In this document: in pieces, positions 49,537 through 58,616 of the stretch
How positions within the stretch are numbered: the first letter of the stretch is position 1
Layout: every line of letters starts with the position of its first letter
Assembly: GCA_963617205.1 (NCBI GenBank)
Contig: CAVEOA010000011.1
Coordinates: 1 to 64,000, forward strand
Direction: 5' to 3'
Length of the DNA stretch: 64,000 bases
Source: UBA11524 sp963617205
GTDB lineage: Bacteria > Bacillota > Clostridia > Christensenellales > Aristaeellaceae
The notes under the pieces: model-generated
What the model was told of the DNA's origin: nothing
Seen by the model: only the letters and a program-made list of their open reading frames with translations
The model's database searches: none
Made by a program: the position numbers and the translations under genes

Positions 49537-50685
49537 TTACTCTTCCGTCGCAGCTGCAGCACCGACATACACGCCGTCCTTGATGATGACAGCGGTCGGA
49601 GTCTTGCTGACTTCGCCGTTAGAGCTCCAGACCATGGTGCCGGTCAGACCGGTCACGGTCAGCTCCTGCATGGCAGCAATCATCGCGTCGCAGATGTCTT
49701 CAGGCGCTTCGTCGCCCTTCACACCAGCAACCTCAGCAGCCTTCGCCAGCGCATAGATGCCGTCATAAGCATCCGCAGCGAACTGGTTCGGGGTCTCGCC
49801 GTATTCCTGCTGATACTTCGCAACAAAGGACTGGGTCAGCTCGTCGGGCGCGTCAGCAGAGAAGGGGGTCAGCAGCATGACATCCTCGGCAAGCGCGGTG
49901 TCAAAGCCAGCCAGCGTCAGAATGCCGTCCATGCCGTCAACGCCGAAGAACGTGGGCTTGTAGCCGAGGCTGTTCGCGGTGTTCAGGATCGTGGCAGCGG
50001 GCGTGTAGTAGATGGGCAGGAACACCACGTCAGCGCCGGCGTTCTTCGCTTCAGTCACCTGCACGGAGAAGTCGGTGGTGTCGTTGGTGAAGGTGGTCAC
50101 AGAAACAACCTCCAGGCCCAGCTCTTCTGCACGGGCAACGAAGGTCTGATAGATGCCGGTGGAATAGGTATCGGCGTTGTTGTAGATGACAGCAACCTTC
50201 GTGCCGACGTTGTTGTTGAAGATGTACTCAGCGGAAGCGGTGCCCTGCGCCGGGTCCGTGAAGCAAACCTGATAGGCATTGTCCTTGTTGGCAGTCACTT
50301 CCGTAGAGGATGCGGAAGGCGTCAGCATGAACACGCGCTCCTCATACGCCTGTGCGGACACGGTGATGCAGGGCGTGGTGGTCACGGTGCCGAGGATGAC
50401 CTGCGTGCCGTTATCCAGCGTCGTGTTATAAGCATTGATGGACTTTTCGGCATCGTTCTCATCGTCCTGAATGTCCAGGACAATCTGAATGCCGCCAGCC
50501 GCGTTGATTTCATCAGCAGCAATCGTTGCACCGCGTGCAACAGCAAGGCCGTAAACAGCAGCGGCGCCGGTCATCGGGCCGATAACGCCGACATGAAGGG
50601 TAGCGCTCTCCTCAGCGGTCGCGAAGGACGCCATGGTCAGAACCATGGTCAGAGCGAGCATCAGGCTGAAAAACTTCTTCATCAT
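49537..50685 (-). CDS. livK: Branched-chain amino-acid substrate-binding protein
   Basis: A 382-residue periplasmic-binding-protein type I. A signal peptide (FFSLMLALTMVLTMASFATA) ends in an Ala-x-Ala site. VGVIGPMTGAAAVYGLAVAR and the later FAADAYDGIYALAKA are typical of LivJ/LivK. No lipobox Cys follows the signal, which is odd for a monoderm Firmicute, where such proteins are usually lipid-anchored. Confidence 0.92.
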   Translation of the reverse strand: MMKKFFSLMLALTMVLTMASFATAEESATLHVGVIGPMTGAAAVYGLAVARGATIAADEINAAGGIQIVLDIQDDENDAEKSINAYNTTLDNGTQVILGTVTTTPCITVSAQAYEERVFMLTPSASSTEVTANKDNAYQVCFTDPAQGTASAEYIFNNNVGTKVAVIYNNADTYSTGIYQTFVARAEELGLEVVSVTTFTNDTTDFSVQVTEAKNAGADVVFLPIYYTPAATILNTANSLGYKPTFFGVDGMDGILTLAGFDTALAEDVMLLTPFSADAPDELTQSFVAKYQQEYGETPNQFAADAYDGIYALAKAAEVAGVKGDEAPEDICDAMIAAMQELTVTGLTGTMVWSSNGEVSKTPTAVIIKDGVYVGAAAATEE

Positions 50686-50756
50686 TCCAAGCCTCCTTAT
50701 TCAATCGGCGAAGCAAGGAATCAGCGGTTGTCCGCTTTTCGCTTCGTCTTGCATCA

Positions 50757-50785
50757 ATTATACGCATCCTCGGCACCTGCGTAAA
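50757..50785 (-). promoter_or_regulatory. Sigma-A promoter of the liv operon
   Basis: Minus strand TTTACG (50785-50780), 17 bases, TATAAT (50762-50757), about 70 bases before livK. Confidence 0.75.
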
Positions 50786-50840
50786 GGGCTTTTTTGAATT
50801 TTTGCTGTTCTTTTGATGCATTTCCAAGATGAATGTTCGG

Positions 50841-50873
50841 AAAATAAAAAACCGTGAGCGCAATGCCCACGGT
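50841..50873 (-). terminator. Terminator after rpmJ
   Basis: Minus strand ACCGTG ... CACGGT hairpin (50873-50851) followed by TTTTTTATTTT. It closes the ribosomal protein cluster segment in view. Confidence 0.85.
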
Positions 50874-50886
50874 GATTCAGCCGAAA

Positions 50887-51000
50887 TCAGCCCTGCTTCT
50901 GCTTGTGCTTGGGATTCTCGCAGATGACCATGACCTTGCCCTTGCGGCGAATGATCTTGCACTTTTCGCAGATCGGCTTCACGGACGGACGAACCTTCAT
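50887..51000 (-). CDS. rpmJ: Ribosomal protein L36
   Basis: 37 residues, MKVRPSVKPICEKCKIIRRK start, zinc ligands in CEKC and the later C and H (VICENPKHKQKQG). AGGAGG precedes the ATG. Cys-containing (zinc-dependent) L36 type. Confidence 0.97.
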   Translation of the reverse strand: MKVRPSVKPICEKCKIIRRKGKVMVICENPKHKQKQG

Positions 51001-51103
51001 GTGCTGTTACCTCCTGTTGTAAATGAGTCCACGAGGGCGAGCAGAAATACCGCGCGCCCGGATGCGTCTGATGCGATTGTGCTTGTCACACAGTGCACCT
51101 TAG

Positions 51104-51132
51104 ATTATACACCAGAGTACCCCTTCCGTCAA
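51104..51132 (-). promoter_or_regulatory. Internal sigma-A promoter before rpmJ
   Basis: Minus strand TTGACG (51132-51127), 17 bases, TATAAT (51109-51104). It lies in the 195-base infA-rpmJ gap and starts a separate transcript for rpmJ. Confidence 0.8.
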
Positions 51133-51195
51133 GAGGAAATCTGGCGGATTCAGCACTCTTACTCCCCTGCCGCTCCCCAACTGCACACCTGATGA

Positions 51196-51417
51196 TCAGG
51201 TTTTGCTGCGCCAGGTGATGCGGCCGCGGTTCAGGTCATAGGGCGACAGCTCGATTTTGACCTTGTCGCCGGGGTAGATGCGGATGAAATTCATGCGCAT
51301 CTTGCCGGAGATGACGGCGGTCACGATATGACCATTCGGCAGCTCCACCTTGAACATGGCGTTGGGAAGGGCCTCGGTGACCTTTCCTTCCAGCTCGATG
51401 ACATCGCTCTTGGACAT
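51196..51417 (-). CDS. infA: Translation initiation factor IF-1
   Basis: 73 residues, OB-fold; IELEGKVTEALPNAMFKVEL and KMRMNFIRIYPGDKVKIELS are diagnostic. Adjacent to the KOW protein gene. Confidence 0.97.
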   Translation of the reverse strand: MSKSDVIELEGKVTEALPNAMFKVELPNGHIVTAVISGKMRMNFIRIYPGDKVKIELSPYDLNRGRITWRSKT

Positions 51418-51418
51418 G

Positions 51419-51754
51419 TCAGTCCTCCTTGTTGATCCCAGCCGCGGCAGCGTCCGAGCAGGGATGATCGGTCTTGGCGGTCAGCGAAAGCCCATGCGCA
51501 GATAGCGCAGTGCGCAGATCGCTGTCCTGTAGATGCTGATTGGGCAGCGCCTGACTGTCCACGTTCACCAGAATGGGCTTCGGGCGCAAATGCATCGTCT
51601 TTTTCTTCTTCGGGTGATCGATTTTGCGGCTCAGACCATCCGCCATCAGCACGTACCGGTCATCGAGCACCTCAAGCACCACGAAAAACCGACCTGCATC
51701 GCGTCCCTGAACCGATTGCACAACGCGTCCCGGTTTCATCGTCAGCCGCTCCAT
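51419..51754 (-). CDS. KOW-domain RNA-binding protein
   Basis: 111 residues. The first 45 form a KOW/L14e-like SH3 barrel (PGRVVQSVQGRDAGRFFVVL then EVLDDRYVLMADG), and KIDHPKKKKTMHLRP follows. This family regularly sits between map and infA in Clostridia. The C-terminal 35 residues are variable. It is probably ribosome-associated. Confidence 0.85.
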   Translation of the reverse strand: MERLTMKPGRVVQSVQGRDAGRFFVVLEVLDDRYVLMADGLSRKIDHPKKKKTMHLRPKPILVNVDSQALPNQHLQDSDLRTALSAHGLSLTAKTDHPCSDAAAAGINKED

Positions 51755-52530
51755 CAGGCTTCCTCCTCCCAGGTAAAGCCCGGGTATGTCAGCACCTCAG
51801 GCAGCCCATTCTCACCGATGGCAATGGTGTGTTCGTAGTGCGAGGCGAGGCTTCCATCCCGCGTGCGGCAGCACCACTGGTCGGGGTCGCAGGTGATGCG
51901 GTAGTCTCCCATCGCAATCATCGGCTCGATCGCGATCGTCATCCCCTTGCGGAGGCGAAGCCCGCGATCCGGCGTGCCGAAGTTGTACACAGGCGGATCC
52001 TCATGCATTTCCCTGCCGATGCCGTGTCCCGTGAGGTCGCGGATAACGCCGTAGCCGTTTTTCTCGGCGACCTCCTGAATGGCATGACCGACATCTCCCA
52101 GACGCTTGCCGGCAATCGCCTGCCGTGCACCTGCCCAGAAGCACTGCTCCGTCACGTCAATGAGGCGCTGTGCCTCCGGCGTGATTTTGCCGACGCCCAT
52201 GGTGAAGGCGCTGTCAGCCTGCCAGCCGTCCAGCACCAGACCGCAGTCGATGGAGATAATCTGACCCTCCTCAAGAATCTGCTTTTCCGAGGGAATGCCG
52301 TGCACCACCGCGTCATCAACCGATGCGCAGATCGACGCCGGATACCCCTCGTAATGCAGGAAGGAAGGAATCGCATGATGCTTGCGGATGAGCTGTTCGG
52401 CATAGACATCGAGCGCAGCCGTGCTGATGCCGGGCTTCACAGCCTCGCGCAGCCGACAGAGCACCTCATAGAGAAGTGCGCCGGCATCGCGCATTTTGCC
52501 GATTTGCTCAGGATTCTTCAAACTGATCAT
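51754..52530 (-). CDS. map: Methionine aminopeptidase type I
   Basis: 258 residues, pita-bread fold. Metal ligands lie in ISIDCGLVLDGWQADSAFT (two Asp), GHGIGREMHEDP (His) and AIEPM plus the final E in SLASHYEHT. It removes initiator Met from new proteins. The stop overlaps the KOW gene start. Confidence 0.96.
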   Translation of the reverse strand: MISLKNPEQIGKMRDAGALLYEVLCRLREAVKPGISTAALDVYAEQLIRKHHAIPSFLHYEGYPASICASVDDAVVHGIPSEKQILEEGQIISIDCGLVLDGWQADSAFTMGVGKITPEAQRLIDVTEQCFWAGARQAIAGKRLGDVGHAIQEVAEKNGYGVIRDLTGHGIGREMHEDPPVYNFGTPDRGLRLRKGMTIAIEPMIAMGDYRITCDPDQWCCRTRDGSLASHYEHTIAIGENGLPEVLTYPGFTWEEEA

Positions 52531-52536
52531 GATGTA

Positions 52537-53160
52537 TTAGCCCTTTACAATGGCCATGATAGATTCAAAAATCGTATCCATGTCCTGATCGCCGTCGATG
52601 ACGCGCAGCAGACCCTTGCCGCGGTAGAAATCAACCAGCGGCGCGGTCTGATTGTGGTACACGGTCAGGCGGTTCAGAACAGTCTCGGCCTTGTCGTCAG
52701 CGCGCTGAACAAGCGTTTCGCCGCAGGATGCGCACTTCGTTTCGTCGCCGAGGCGCGATACGTGATACGTAGCGCCGCACTTGAGGCAGACGCGGCGGCC
52801 GCTGAGACGCTCGATGAGCTTCTCATCCGCTACATCCAGATCAATGACGGCGTTGATTTCGGCGATGCCCTCAAGCGCTTCCGCCTGCGGAACAGTCCGC
52901 GGGAAACCGTCGAGGATGTAGCCGTTCTTCGCATCGTCCTGTGCAAGGCGGTCGCGCACGATGTCAATGATGACGTCGTCCGGCACCAGCTGACCGGCAT
53001 CGATGTAGCTCTTCGCCTTCAGACCGGTGGGTGTCTGCTCCTTGATGGCGCGGCGAAGAATGTCGCCGGTGGAAATCTGCGGGATATTCAGGGCGCTGCA
53101 GATGCGCTGCGCCTGCGTGCCTTTCCCGGCGCCGGGAGGTCCCAAGAAGATGATGTTCAT
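52537..53160 (-). CDS. adk: Adenylate kinase, zinc-LID type
   Basis: 207 residues from the ATG at 53160 (AGGAAGGAG upstream). P-loop GPPGAGKGTQAQ, DGFPRTVPQAEAL and a LID with four Cys (CLKCG and CASCG) that binds zinc, as in Gram-positive forms. It balances AMP, ADP and ATP. Confidence 0.96.
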   Translation of the reverse strand: MNIIFLGPPGAGKGTQAQRICSALNIPQISTGDILRRAIKEQTPTGLKAKSYIDAGQLVPDDVIIDIVRDRLAQDDAKNGYILDGFPRTVPQAEALEGIAEINAVIDLDVADEKLIERLSGRRVCLKCGATYHVSRLGDETKCASCGETLVQRADDKAETVLNRLTVYHNQTAPLVDFYRGKGLLRVIDGDQDMDTIFESIMAIVKG

Positions 53161-53272
53161 CCGGATGCTCCTTCCTGCTTGTTTCAATCAGCGCGAATGG
53201 AATTTTGTTCAGTGAAGAACACAAGCCATGCACCGGAAAACGCGTTCCAACGGTGCATGGCTTGCGTATGAA

Positions 53273-54541
53273 TTACATGAAGCCGTTGTCTTTGTCGGTT
53301 TCAATGCCGCGGATGGACAGCTCGCCTTCCACCGTGCGCATCGTTTCAAGAGAAACGCTGACAGCAATCAGGATGGAGGAAGCAGCGAACGGCAGGCTCG
53401 TGACCCAGGAGGTCAGCAGCGTCGGCACCACAGCCAGCACAGCGAGGAACAGCGCCGCAAACAGGTTGAGGCGGTTCATCGTGCGGGCGAGGTAGTCGCG
53501 GATGTTCTTGCCGCGCTGTCCGGGGATGGTCGCACCTTGCTCCATGAGCTGCTTCGCCTGCTTATTCGGATCAAAGCTGATGGACGAATAGAAGAAGGTG
53601 AAGCCGATAATCAGGAGCGCGGAGAGAATCATGTACACCCAGGACCCGCTGGACAGATACGTGTTGCACCAGGAGGTGAAGCCGCTGTTAGGCGCCACCA
53701 GCGCGCCGATCGTTCCGGGGAACGCCAGCAGGCTGTAGGCAAAGATCAGCGGGAGAACGCCGACGGACACGACCTTCAGGGTCATGTGGGTGTTCTGACC
53801 GCCATACACGCGGCGGCCCTTGACCTGCTTGGCGATTTGCAGCGGGATGCGGCGCTCGCCGAGGTCAACATAGGTGACGGCAAAGGTCATGATGAGCAGC
53901 ATCACGACGATCACCAGGACGGACAGCCAAGCCGTCGTCGTACCGTTAGCAATCGCAGTGTAGATGTTGCTTGCCACGCCATTGAAGAGGTTGGAGACGA
54001 TACCGGCGAAGATCAGCAGGCTGATGCCGTTGCCGATGCCCTTGTCGGTGATGCGCTCGCCGATCCACATGGCCAGTGCAGCGCCGCCAGCCATGCTCAG
54101 GCCGACCAGCACCGTGTTATACCAGCCATCCTTCACGTAGCCGGCCGCATTCGCCAGACCAATGGCCTGGAACACAGCGAGACCAACCGTGACATAGCGG
54201 GTGATGCGCGCCATCTTCTCCTGACCGCCCTCTTCCTCCTGCATGCGCTGCAGGGACGGGAAGGCGACGGCAAGAAGCTGCATGATAATGCTGGCATTGA
54301 TGTAAGGCGTGATGCCCATTGCCATGATGGTCATCTGACCAAAGGCATTACCGGTCATCATCTGCATCATGCTCAGCAGAGGCAGCGACATAAAGCTGTT
54401 TTCGTTGCTCAGTTGGCTGATGTCAATGCCGGGCGCCGGAATGACGCCGACAAGACGATAGATAACGAGCATCAGGAACGTATAGAGAACCTTTTTGCGA
54501 AGGTCGTCGATCTTCCATAGCTTGCGAAATGTCTCAAGCAT
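53273..54541 (-). CDS. secY: Preprotein translocase subunit SecY
   Basis: 422 residues, ten membrane helices. The early RLVGVIPAPGIDI, GITPYINASIIMQLL and the cytoplasmic loop GQRGKNIRDYLARTMNRL are conserved. It forms the protein-conducting channel. Placed between rplO and adk as usual. Confidence 0.97.
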   Translation of the reverse strand: MLETFRKLWKIDDLRKKVLYTFLMLVIYRLVGVIPAPGIDISQLSNENSFMSLPLLSMMQMMTGNAFGQMTIMAMGITPYINASIIMQLLAVAFPSLQRMQEEEGGQEKMARITRYVTVGLAVFQAIGLANAAGYVKDGWYNTVLVGLSMAGGAALAMWIGERITDKGIGNGISLLIFAGIVSNLFNGVASNIYTAIANGTTTAWLSVLVIVVMLLIMTFAVTYVDLGERRIPLQIAKQVKGRRVYGGQNTHMTLKVVSVGVLPLIFAYSLLAFPGTIGALVAPNSGFTSWCNTYLSSGSWVYMILSALLIIGFTFFYSSISFDPNKQAKQLMEQGATIPGQRGKNIRDYLARTMNRLNLFAALFLAVLAVVPTLLTSWVTSLPFAASSILIAVSVSLETMRTVEGELSIRGIETDKDNGFM

Positions 54542-54542
54542 G

Positions 54543-54983
54543 TCAGATCACCTCGGCAGTGCCGCCAACGGCCTCAATCTTCTCCTTCGCGGAAGCGGTG
54601 AACTTCGCAGCCTTCACGGTCAGCTTCTTCGTCAGCTCGCCGTTGCCCAGAATCTTCAGGCCGTCCAGCTCCTTGCGGATAAGGCCGGCGTTCTTCAGGG
54701 TTTCGAGATCAATGACGGTGCCGTCCTCAAACACGTTGAGGTTCTCGACGTTAACCGTGGCATAATCCGTGCCGAAGATATTGGTGAAGCCCTTCTTCGG
54801 GACGCGGCGATACAGAGGCATCTGGCCGCCCTCGAAGCCGGGGCGCTTGCCGCCGCCACTGCGGGCCTTGGCACCCTTGTGACCTTTACCGGAGGTCTTG
54901 CCCAGACCGGAACCGACGCCGCGGCCAAGACGCTTGGCTGCCTGCGTAGAGCCCTCGGCGGGATGCAGCTCGTGCAGTTTCAT
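54543..54983 (-). CDS. rplO: Ribosomal protein L15
   Basis: 146 residues. KRLGRGVGSGLGKTSGKGHK near the N-terminus and GFEGGQMPLYRRVPKKGF are diagnostic. Large subunit. Confidence 0.97.
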   Translation of the reverse strand: MKLHELHPAEGSTQAAKRLGRGVGSGLGKTSGKGHKGAKARSGGGKRPGFEGGQMPLYRRVPKKGFTNIFGTDYATVNVENLNVFEDGTVIDLETLKNAGLIRKELDGLKILGNGELTKKLTVKAAKFTASAKEKIEAVGGTAEVI

Positions 54984-54996
54984 GGCTTACCCTCCT

Positions 54997-55176
54997 TTAC
55001 TCGTTGACTTCTTCGACCTTCACCATGTGCTTCACAGTGAAAATCTGACCGCGGATTGCGGCATTGTCAGGCTTCAGGACGGTCTGGCCAACCTTGCGAA
55101 GACCCAGCGCCGCAACCGTCGCCTTGTGTACCGGCAGAGTCGCGATCGGGGACTTGATGAGCGTAACTTTCAGCAT
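54997..55176 (-). CDS. rpmD: Ribosomal protein L30
   Basis: 59 residues reading MLKVTLIKSPIATLP, later VAALGLRKVGQTV and GQIFTVKHMVKVEEV, the full L30 pattern. It sits between rpsE and rplO. Confidence 0.95.
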   Translation of the reverse strand: MLKVTLIKSPIATLPVHKATVAALGLRKVGQTVLKPDNAAIRGQIFTVKHMVKVEEVNE

Positions 55177-55190
55177 TGTCCTCTTCCTCC

Positions 55191-55688
55191 TCAGCCAAGC
55201 AGTTCTTCCACGGTCTTGCCGCGCATCTTAGCGACCTGCTCAGCGCTGCGGAGCAGCTTGAGGGCTTCCAGCGTAGCCTTGACCATGTTAATCGGGTTGT
55301 TCGTGCCGAAGGACTTGGTGCGGATGTCGTGGACACCAGCCATTTCCAGCACCGCACGAGCGGCGCCGCCGGCGATCACGCCGGTACCTTCGGGAGCGGG
55401 CAGCAAAACCACCTTGGAGGTGGAGAAGTAACCCGTCGTATTGTGCGGGATGGTGGTGCCGTCCATCGGCACGGTCACGAGGTGCTTCTTGGCATCCTCA
55501 GTGGCCTTGCGGATGGCTTCCGGGATCTCAGCGGCCTTGCCCATGCCGGCGCCGACGCGACCCTTTTCGTCGCCAACGACCACCAGCGCGGAGAACCGCA
55601 TGTTGCGGCCGCCCTTAACGGTCTTGGAGACGCGGTTGACAGCAACCAGACGATCCTTAAATTCGCTTTCCTGTCCGTAGCGTTGCAT
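55191..55688 (-). CDS. rpsE: Ribosomal protein S5
   Basis: 165 residues from the ATG at 55688 (GAAGGAGG upstream). VNRVSKTVKGGRNMRFSALV and the C-terminal GTNNPINMVKATLEAL are diagnostic. Confidence 0.96.
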   Translation of the reverse strand: MQRYGQESEFKDRLVAVNRVSKTVKGGRNMRFSALVVVGDEKGRVGAGMGKAAEIPEAIRKATEDAKKHLVTVPMDGTTIPHNTTGYFSTSKVVLLPAPEGTGVIAGGAARAVLEMAGVHDIRTKSFGTNNPINMVKATLEALKLLRSAEQVAKMRGKTVEELLG

Positions 55689-55709
55689 TTGCTCTGCTGC
55701 CTCCTTCAA

Positions 55710-56078
55710 TTAGAAATCCAGACCCGCTTCACGGGCCCCCGCAGCAACCTCCGCAACGCGGCCAGTGTAGACATAGCCGCCGCGATCGAACACCACGGTC
55801 TTGTAGCCAGCAGCGAGGGCACGCTCACCGATGAGCTTGCCGACCAGCTTGGCAGCGCCCTTCTTGTCCAGTTCGCCCAGCTGCGCCTGCACGTCCTTCT
55901 CCAGGGTGGAAGCGGAGCAGAGGGTCTTGCCAGCCACATCATCGATGAGCTGAACCTGGATGTGCTTCAGGCTGCGGTAGACGGACAGACGCGGCATATC
56001 GGGGGTGCCGCTGATCTTCTTACGAACGCGGGCATGACGGATCTCGCGGATCTCATTACGGTCGCGCTTTGTGAACAT
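55710..56078 (-). CDS. rplR: Ribosomal protein L18
   Basis: 122 residues; 5S rRNA binder. RLSVYRSLKHIQVQLIDD and FDRGGYVYTGRVAEVA are conserved. Confidence 0.96.
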   Translation of the reverse strand: MFTKRDRNEIREIRHARVRKKISGTPDMPRLSVYRSLKHIQVQLIDDVAGKTLCSASTLEKDVQAQLGELDKKGAAKLVGKLIGERALAAGYKTVVFDRGGYVYTGRVAEVAAGAREAGLDF

Positions 56079-56096
56079 ATGCAGTCACTCCCTCTC

Positions 56097-56642
56097 TTAC
56101 TTCTTACCGGTCTTGCCCTGCTTGCGGCGGATGTGCTCACCGGAGTACTTGATGCCCTTGCCCAGATAGGGTTCAGGCTTACGGATAGCACGGATGTCGG
56201 CCGCAAGATTGCCGACCTGCTGCTTGTCGATGCCCTTGACGACGATGGTGTTGGCGTTGGGCGTCTCGAAGCTGATGTTTTCGGGTGCGTCAAGGATGAC
56301 GGGGTGAGAGAAGCCGATGTTGATGGTCAGCTTCTTGCCGCCTTCCGCAGCCGCACGATAGCCGGTGCCGACGAGCTCAAGCGTCTTGGAGAAGCCATCC
56401 GTCACGCCGACAACCATGTTGTGCACCAGCGCACGGTACAGACCATGCATGGCGCGGGTTTGCTTATTATCATCGGGGCGGGTCAGGGTCAGCGTGTTGC
56501 CTTCCTGATTCACGGTAATAATGTGATTCACCTGCAGGTTCATGGTGCCCTTGGGGCCCTTCACCGTAACGAGGTTATTGCTGTCCACATTGACCGTCAC
56601 GCCCGCGGGAACAGTGATCGGAAGTCGTCCGATACGAGACAT
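56097..56642 (-). CDS. rplF: Ribosomal protein L6
   Basis: 181 residues. SRIGRLPITVPAGVTVNVD start, HGLYRALVHNMVVGVTDGFS and PEPYLGKGIKYSGEHIRRKQ end. Confidence 0.97.
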   Translation of the reverse strand: MSRIGRLPITVPAGVTVNVDSNNLVTVKGPKGTMNLQVNHIITVNQEGNTLTLTRPDDNKQTRAMHGLYRALVHNMVVGVTDGFSKTLELVGTGYRAAAEGGKKLTINIGFSHPVILDAPENISFETPNANTIVVKGIDKQQVGNLAADIRAIRKPEPYLGKGIKYSGEHIRRKQGKTGKK

Positions 56643-56672
56643 GAAATCACACCTCCTACAAACGTGTCGGTA

Positions 56673-57071
56673 TTACCAGATGTAGGCCAGCACTTCGCCG
56701 CCGATGGCGTTCTTGCGAGCCTCTTTGTCAGTCATCAGACCCTTGCTGGTGCTGATGATGGCGATGCCCAGACCACCCAGAACCTTGGGCAGCTCTTCGC
56801 AGCGCGCATACACGCGCAGGCCGGGCTTGCTGATGCGCTTGAGACCCGCGATAACCGGGGTCTTGCCATTGATATACTTCAAAGTCACCTTGATGGAGCC
56901 CTGCAGGCCGTCATCAATGTAGTCCACAGCCTTCACGTAGCCTTCCGCCAGCAGAATCTTGGCGATAGCCTTCTTGGTGTTGCTGGCCGGCAGCGTCACA
57001 GCCTCGTGCTTCGCGACCTGTGCGTTGCGGATTCGGGTGAGCATATCGGCGATGGGATCATTCACAACCAT
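56673..57071 (-). CDS. rpsH: Ribosomal protein S8
   Basis: 132 residues. DPIADMLTRIRNAQVAKHE start and ISTSKGLMTDKEARKNAIGG end. Confidence 0.97.
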   Translation of the reverse strand: MVVNDPIADMLTRIRNAQVAKHEAVTLPASNTKKAIAKILLAEGYVKAVDYIDDGLQGSIKVTLKYINGKTPVIAGLKRISKPGLRVYARCEELPKVLGGLGIAIISTSKGLMTDKEARKNAIGGEVLAYIW

Positions 57072-57101
57072 GTTGGTACCTCCTTCCGTTTCTCTCCCCG
57101 A

Positions 57102-57287
57102 TTACCAGCTGGCCTTGCGCACGCCCGGAATCTCGCCCTTGTAGGCCAGCTCACGGAAGCAGATACGGCAGACGCCGTACTTGCGCAGGACAGAGTGGGG
57201 ACGGCCGCACAGACGGCAGCGGGTGTAAGCGCGGGTGGAGAACTTGGGCGTCCTCGCCTGCTTGAGCTTCATACTCAACTTTGCCAT
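57102..57287 (-). CDS. rpsZ: Ribosomal protein S14, zinc-binding type
   Basis: 61 residues with CRLCGRPH and CRICFRELAYKGEIPG, the short zinc-binding S14 of Gram-positive bacteria. Confidence 0.97.
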   Translation of the reverse strand: MAKLSMKLKQARTPKFSTRAYTRCRLCGRPHSVLRKYGVCRICFRELAYKGEIPGVRKASW

Positions 57288-57305
57288 ACGATGTTCTCCT
57301 CCTTA

Positions 57306-57851
57306 TTACGCCTGCACGAAGGGCATGCCCAGGAGACGCAGAAGCTCCTTGCACTCTTCGTCGGTCTTGGCGGTGGTGACAAAGATCATCTCCATGCCGC
57401 GAATGTGCTCAACCTTATCGTACTCGATTTCGGGGAAGAGCAGCTGCTCACGGATGCCCAGGGCGTAATTGCCGCGACCATCGAAGGCTTTGTCAGAAAC
57501 GCCGCGGAAGTCACGGACGCGGGGCAGCGCAACGCTGACGAGCTTGTCCATAAATTCTTCCATGCGAACGCCGCGCAGGGTAACCTTCGCGCCAATGTTC
57601 TGGCCCTCACGGAGCTTGAAGTTTGCAATGGACTTCTTGGCCTTGGTGACCATCGGCTTCTGACCGGCGATAGCGGTCAGCTCGTTGACTGCCATTTCAA
57701 ATGCCTTGGCATTGTCCTTGCAGTCGCCCAGACCCATGTTGATCACGATCTTTTCCAGCTTCGGGATCTCCATGACGTTCTTGTAGCCGAACTTCTGCTG
57801 AAGAGCAGGAACAGCCTCGGCCAGATACTTTTCCTTAATACGGGTAGCCAT
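57306..57851 (-). CDS. rplE: Ribosomal protein L5
   Basis: 181 residues. NVMEIPKLEKIVINMGLGDC, TLRGVRMEEFMDKLVSVALP and FVTTAKTDEECKELLRLLGM end. 5S rRNA binder. Confidence 0.97.
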   Translation of the reverse strand: MATRIKEKYLAEAVPALQQKFGYKNVMEIPKLEKIVINMGLGDCKDNAKAFEMAVNELTAIAGQKPMVTKAKKSIANFKLREGQNIGAKVTLRGVRMEEFMDKLVSVALPRVRDFRGVSDKAFDGRGNYALGIREQLLFPEIEYDKVEHIRGMEMIFVTTAKTDEECKELLRLLGMPFVQA

Positions 57852-57868
57852 CAGACTTTTCCTCCTTC

Positions 57869-58204
57869 TCAGTCAATATCAGCGCCGCACTTCTTGCAGA
57901 CGCGGATCATCGTGCGGTTCTTCTTGCCGTTGGCATCGACAGTCACGTTAATCTTGTGGCTGACGCGGGTGGGCTTGCCGCACTTGGTGCAGATCAGCAT
58001 CACGTTGGACGCATCAATGGGGGCTTCCTTCTTCACGATGCCGCCGGGCTGCATCGCGTTGCGGGCCTTCTGATGACGCGTGACCATGTTGACGCCTTCG
58101 ACGATGACCTTGCCGGTCTTGGGGAAGGCGACCGTGATCTTGCCCTGCTTGGACTTATCCTTGCCGGTGATGACCATCACCTGATCATTCTTGCGAACGT
58201 GCAT
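57869..58204 (-). CDS. rplX: Ribosomal protein L24
   Basis: 111 residues with the KOW motif (DQVMVITGKDKSKQGKITVA) and four Cys near the C-terminus (CTKCGKPTR and CKKCG), typical of zinc-containing L24 in many Firmicutes. Confidence 0.96.
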   Translation of the reverse strand: MHVRKNDQVMVITGKDKSKQGKITVAFPKTGKVIVEGVNMVTRHQKARNAMQPGGIVKKEAPIDASNVMLICTKCGKPTRVSHKINVTVDANGKKNRTMIRVCKKCGADID

Positions 58205-58217
58205 CTCTTCCGCCTCC

Positions 58218-58586
58218 TTACAGAACTTCGGGAGCCAGGGAGACGATCTTCATGAAGTCCTTCTCGCGCAGCTCACGGGCAACTGGTCCAAAGATACGGG
58301 TTCCGCGCGGCAGCTTGGCATCGTTGATGATAACGGCAGCGTTATCGTCAAACTTGATGTAGGAGCCGTCGGGACGCCGCTTGTTCTTGCGCATACGGAC
58401 GATAACCGCCTTGACGACGTCGCCCTTCTTCACGGTGCCGCCGGGGTTCGCGGTCTTGACGCTGGCCACGATGACATCACCGATGGAACCGTCACGCCGG
58501 AAAGAACCGCCCAGCACGCGGATGCACATGATTTCCTTGGCGCCGGAGTTATCGGCGACCTTAAGCCGGGTTTGCGGCTGAATCAT
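58218..58586 (-). CDS. rplN: Ribosomal protein L14
   Basis: 122 residues. MIQPQTRLKVADNSGAKEIM start and RGTRIFGPVARELREKDFMK end are diagnostic. Confidence 0.98.
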   Translation of the reverse strand: MIQPQTRLKVADNSGAKEIMCIRVLGGSFRRDGSIGDVIVASVKTANPGGTVKKGDVVKAVIVRMRKNKRRPDGSYIKFDDNAAVIINDAKLPRGTRIFGPVARELREKDFMKIVSLAPEVL

Positions 58587-58616
58587 AGGTTTTTTCCTCC
58601 TTACATGACAGCGGGA

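Noticed and set aside
55176..58073. Very long rightward frame antisense to the ribosomal protein genes
   Set aside because: It is a codon-composition shadow of rpsE to rplX. The opposite strand encodes unmistakable ribosomal proteins.
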